Shown here: positions 6,647-9,121 of the stretch, piece by piece
How the letters are laid out: the number at the start of each line of letters is the position of its first letter
How positions within the stretch are numbered: position 1 is the stretch's first letter
Assembly: GCA_030036915.1 (NCBI GenBank)
Contig: JASHSC010000099.1
Location: 1 to 9,121, forward strand
Length of the DNA: 9,121 bases
Source: Terriglobia bacterium
Lineage (GTDB): Bacteria > Acidobacteriota > Terriglobia > UBA7540
Reading direction: 5' to 3'
The notes under the pieces: model-generated
Told to the model about the DNA's origin: nothing
The model's database searches: none
The model's input: only the letters and a program-made list of their open reading frames with translations
Translations under genes and position numbers: made by a program

Positions 6647-9121
6647 TCCGTTTAAAACTTACGGCCCTCGCGATGACGATTGGGTTGCTCGCCACAGGCC
6701 TCCCCTCCCTTTTCGCCGAACCGGGATTTGAACCGTGGACCTTCCGCGAAGATTTCTCCCAGGGAATCCCCGGCTGGCTGGGATTCCCGCTCTCTCAGGA
6801 CGTTGGCTACGATCCCTCCATCTATACCGAAACGCAGCATGGTTCCCTAGTGCTGGTGCGCGACAAAATTGCCTACGGTGAGCAGATCCTACGCGCGGGA
6901 ATAGTTCGCCCGCTCCGGTTTCACGCCCTTCCATCCTCTTCCTTTCACCTTGAATATGATTTTTCGACGGACGGAAAAGTTCAGGGCGGGCGCCTGATCT
7001 TGGGGACAATCGACGGGAAGCGCTTCAGCCATGCCCTTCCCTTTGAGCCCGGCGCGCACGATGCCCGAATCGCCGGGCAGGAACTGGGATTTCCCCCTGC
7101 CGGGGCGGATGTGGAGATCATCGTTCTGGAAGCCGAGGTGGCCAGGCCTTCCTTCGGTTCTCACACCTTGCTGACTCTCCACACTCTGGAGATTCAAGCG
7201 CAGAGGCCGGCCGAGCTGAAAGTCCGCGTGCCGGAACTCGATCGCTCGACAATTGACAATGTCGCGGTCGCACGTCAAGTGTTCGACTGCGGAAAATCAT
7301 TCCGGACCGACGCGTCTCCCATGTCAGGAGCAAAGGTTTCCATTTACGGCGACGATGGCCACATGCTGGCCACTCAGGGCTCCTCCGCTACAGCCGTCGG
7401 ATTTGAGATGGCGGCGCCAAAAAACCCCGGACTCTATCGTGCAAAGATTTCGAGCCCCGCGAGAGAGACGGAGTATGATTTTCTGGCCCTCGGCAACGTT
7501 CCACCCCATCCCCGAGTGCTTCTCACCACCCAGCGCCTGGACCAGCTCCGGTCGGAATCCTACTCCAACGACCTGCTGGCCATCATTCATCGCCGCGCCG
7601 TCGAGCTTCGGAAATCACTCGCCTACAATCCGCATGCCGGCGACAACATCCTGCAGCTTCCAACCTATATCATTCATCCCGGCATCCCGCAGTATTTCAA
7701 CTTGATGGAGGCATACAGCAACTCCATTGCTTTTAATGCCCTGGATTTTCGCATCAGTGGCGACCGTGAGGCCCTGGACGCCGCGCGGCGCGGCCTCCTC
7801 ACCATTTCGCAATGGCCCGCTTGGACTCCGCCGTGGTTTATTGCCAAAGGAATGCACACCTACTATGAAGTTGGAATTTTCACCCAGAGGGTGGCCTTCG
7901 GCTACGACCTGATTGCCGATGAGCTTTCCCCCGAAGAAAAATCCACGATTGGCGCAGCGTTTTGGAAATTGTCCGTCCTCCCCACTTTGCAGGATTATTT
8001 CCTGAACGACCGCCTGCCCATCGACGCGAGCAATCATGAGGCCCATTCGGTCGGAGGGGCGGTTGAAGCCTGCGTGGCGTTGTATGGCGATCTGCCGGAT
8101 TGGTCCGCCAACTTCGGCCCGGCCCTCGCAGAGCTCACCGTCGCTTACGAACGCTTGCTGGGCGGTTTGTTCCCCGGTGATGGCAGTGAAGCTGAACCGG
8201 CAGGGTATGAAGATTTCGCCATGGAAGGGCTTTCCTGGGGAATGGCCGCGCTTCACGCTCTTAACATTCGTCCGCACGGGTACGAGAACATAATGCAGGC
8301 GTTCTGGTGGCAGGAGTACGCGCAGGTTCGCCCCGACCTGGTTCTCGATACCGGGGATTTCGACGGCCAATTGCGGGCGCACTCCGGCTACGCCTGGGGA
8401 GCGGAATTTGCCGGCGAACCTGCGCTCCAGGCGTTCTACCAATCCGCGACTGACCTTACCTTGATGGGCGTCATTGAACTCCACGACACCGGCAGAACCC
8501 TGGAGGAAGCGCCTGGCCTGCTGGATTTGGTTTGCTGCACGCGAACTGTGAGCCCGCCTCCGGCGCCGCCCTCGCGCCTTTTCCCCGAGCGGGGCAGCGC
8601 CGTCCTGAGGAGCGGTTGGAGTCCTGACGACACCGTGATTTCCATTCGCGTGGGGCCTTGGTTCAATCATGAACACCACGACCAGGGCAGTTTTCAGGTG
8701 GCTGCTTTCGGTGAAGAATTGATTGCCGAGGCGGGATACGCCAACTACTACCAGGATCCGTTCTATCCCCTTTACTTCACACAGGCCGCCGGGCACAACA
8801 CGCTGCTGCTGGATGGTGACGCCTTCAGCCAGGAGGACTACGATGGCCGCTACTGGCCCGCCTTCCAGAATTACGCGAAGTTTACCGGCCACGTCTTTTC
8901 CCCCGGCGCCGATTACCTTTCCGCCGACCTCGCGCCCGCGTACACCGACGGAGCCCAACTCAGCCGCCTGAGGCGCGATTACATCTTTATAAAACCTTCC
9001 ATCCTCATCGTGCATGACAGCGTGGAATCGGCCGCGCCTCACACCTACACGTGGCTGCTGCATGTCCCGCCAGGCGCCGAGACCTCCATCGATGCCGCGC
9101 AGGCGACAATTCGCCGCCCAA
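6643..9121 (+). CDS. Secreted heparinase II/III-family polysaccharide lyase (3' end missing)
   Basis: The frame is open for 826 codons to the right edge. It starts at an ATG overlapping the aminotransferase stop (ATGA), with GGGGA 8 nt upstream. Residues 1-25 are a signal peptide (cut after LFA), so it acts in the periplasm or outside. Residues ~27-285 are an extra beta-rich module (REDFSQGIPGWL...). The alpha/alpha-toroid begins at HPRVLLT (289-295) and carries SNHEAHS (463-469). It continues with DGSEAEPAGYEDF (513-525). The C-terminal beta-sandwich has FNHEHHDQGSF (674-684) and GHNTLLLDG (717-725). By analogy with heparinase II and PL17 alginate lyases, His465 (or Asn464) and Tyr522 would be the catalytic pair and His676 the further active-site His. 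His678, Glu696 and His718 would be metal ligands. Spacings agree with my memory of those enzymes (His to Tyr ~56, His to His ~204-213). Family members cut uronic-acid glycans by beta-elimination; the exact substrate (alginate, heparin-like, other) is not decidable here. Confidence 0.92.
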   Translation, partial: MIRLKLTALAMTIGLLATGLPSLFAEPGFEPWTFREDFSQGIPGWLGFPLSQDVGYDPSIYTETQHGSLVLVRDKIAYGEQILRAGIVRPLRFHALPSSSFHLEYDFSTDGKVQGGRLILGTIDGKRFSHALPFEPGAHDARIAGQELGFPPAGADVEIIVLEAEVARPSFGSHTLLTLHTLEIQAQRPAELKVRVPELDRSTIDNVAVARQVFDCGKSFRTDASPMSGAKVSIYGDDGHMLATQGSSATAVGFEMAAPKNPGLYRAKISSPARETEYDFLALGNVPPHPRVLLTTQRLDQLRSESYSNDLLAIIHRRAVELRKSLAYNPHAGDNILQLPTYIIHPGIPQYFNLMEAYSNSIAFNALDFRISGDREALDAARRGLLTISQWPAWTPPWFIAKGMHTYYEVGIFTQRVAFGYDLIADELSPEEKSTIGAAFWKLSVLPTLQDYFLNDRLPIDASNHEAHSVGGAVEACVALYGDLPDWSANFGPALAELTVAYERLLGGLFPGDGSEAEPAGYEDFAMEGLSWGMAALHALNIRPHGYENIMQAFWWQEYAQVRPDLVLDTGDFDGQLRAHSGYAWGAEFAGEPALQAFYQSATDLTLMGVIELHDTGRTLEEAPGLLDLVCCTRTVSPPPAPPSRLFPERGSAVLRSGWSPDDTVISIRVGPWFNHEHHDQGSFQVAAFGEELIAEAGYANYYQDPFYPLYFTQAAGHNTLLLDGDAFSQEDYDGRYWPAFQNYAKFTGHVFSPGADYLSADLAPAYTDGAQLSRLRRDYIFIKPSILIVHDSVESAAPHTYTWLLHVPPGAETSIDAAQATIRRP

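Noticed and set aside
7615..9063. A 482-codon open frame on the minus strand
   Set aside because: It lies antisense to the lyase, whose plus-strand frame is open to the edge and carries signal peptide and conserved lyase motifs. The minus-strand product is rich in Gly/Arg/Val with no recognisable domain; it is a GC-driven shadow.

Overview
The window looks like part of a polysaccharide-utilisation locus from a free-living Gram-negative bacterium, most likely an Acidobacteriota member (Bryobacter/Solibacter or related lineages). The main reason is the 1190-residue outer-membrane protein on the minus strand. It has a carboxypeptidase-regulatory-like N-terminal domain, an 'ELPLNGRDF' plug motif and a long beta-barrel ending in phenylalanine, which is the Oar-like TonB-dependent receptor type greatly expanded in that phylum. 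Secreted enzymes, fairly GC-rich genes and an AT-rich intergenic region fit. The taxonomic call is inference from protein style, not from a marker gene.

Layout. The window is organised around one divergent intergenic region (about 4347-4596). To the left, on the minus strand, lie the TonB-dependent receptor (4346 to 774) and, 67 bp downstream, a secreted TIM-barrel-like protein (706 down to the left edge, 3' end missing). To the right, on the plus strand, is a tightly packed operon. It holds an IclR-family regulator (4597-5391), a DegT/DnrJ/EryC1/StrS-type PLP aminotransferase (5393-6646, 1-nt gap) and a secreted heparinase II/III-type polysaccharide lyase (6643 to the right edge, ATGA overlap, 3' end missing). 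Both edge genes are open to the window boundary.

Regulation. The intergenic region holds a strong sigma70-like promoter for the receptor (TTGACT-N17-TATAAA, minus strand) and a weaker one abutting the regulator's start codon (TATACA-N17-TATACT). It also holds two copies of the same 17-bp inverted repeat (GTTCT-N7-AGAAC type). One lies just downstream of the receptor's predicted start site, the other just upstream of the regulator's promoter. The simplest reading is that the IclR protein binds both sites and controls the two divergent units together.

Working model (inference). The lyase and the TIM-barrel protein cut a uronic-acid-containing glycan outside the cytoplasm, and the receptor imports the fragments. 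A fragment or metabolite would bind the IclR effector domain. The aminotransferase then acts on a keto- or amino-sugar or cyclitol inside the cell. Its position between regulator and lyase is the least conventional part, and may mean that the glycan or its breakdown route involves an amino sugar. No RNA genes, CRISPR arrays, insertion sequences or phage genes were seen.
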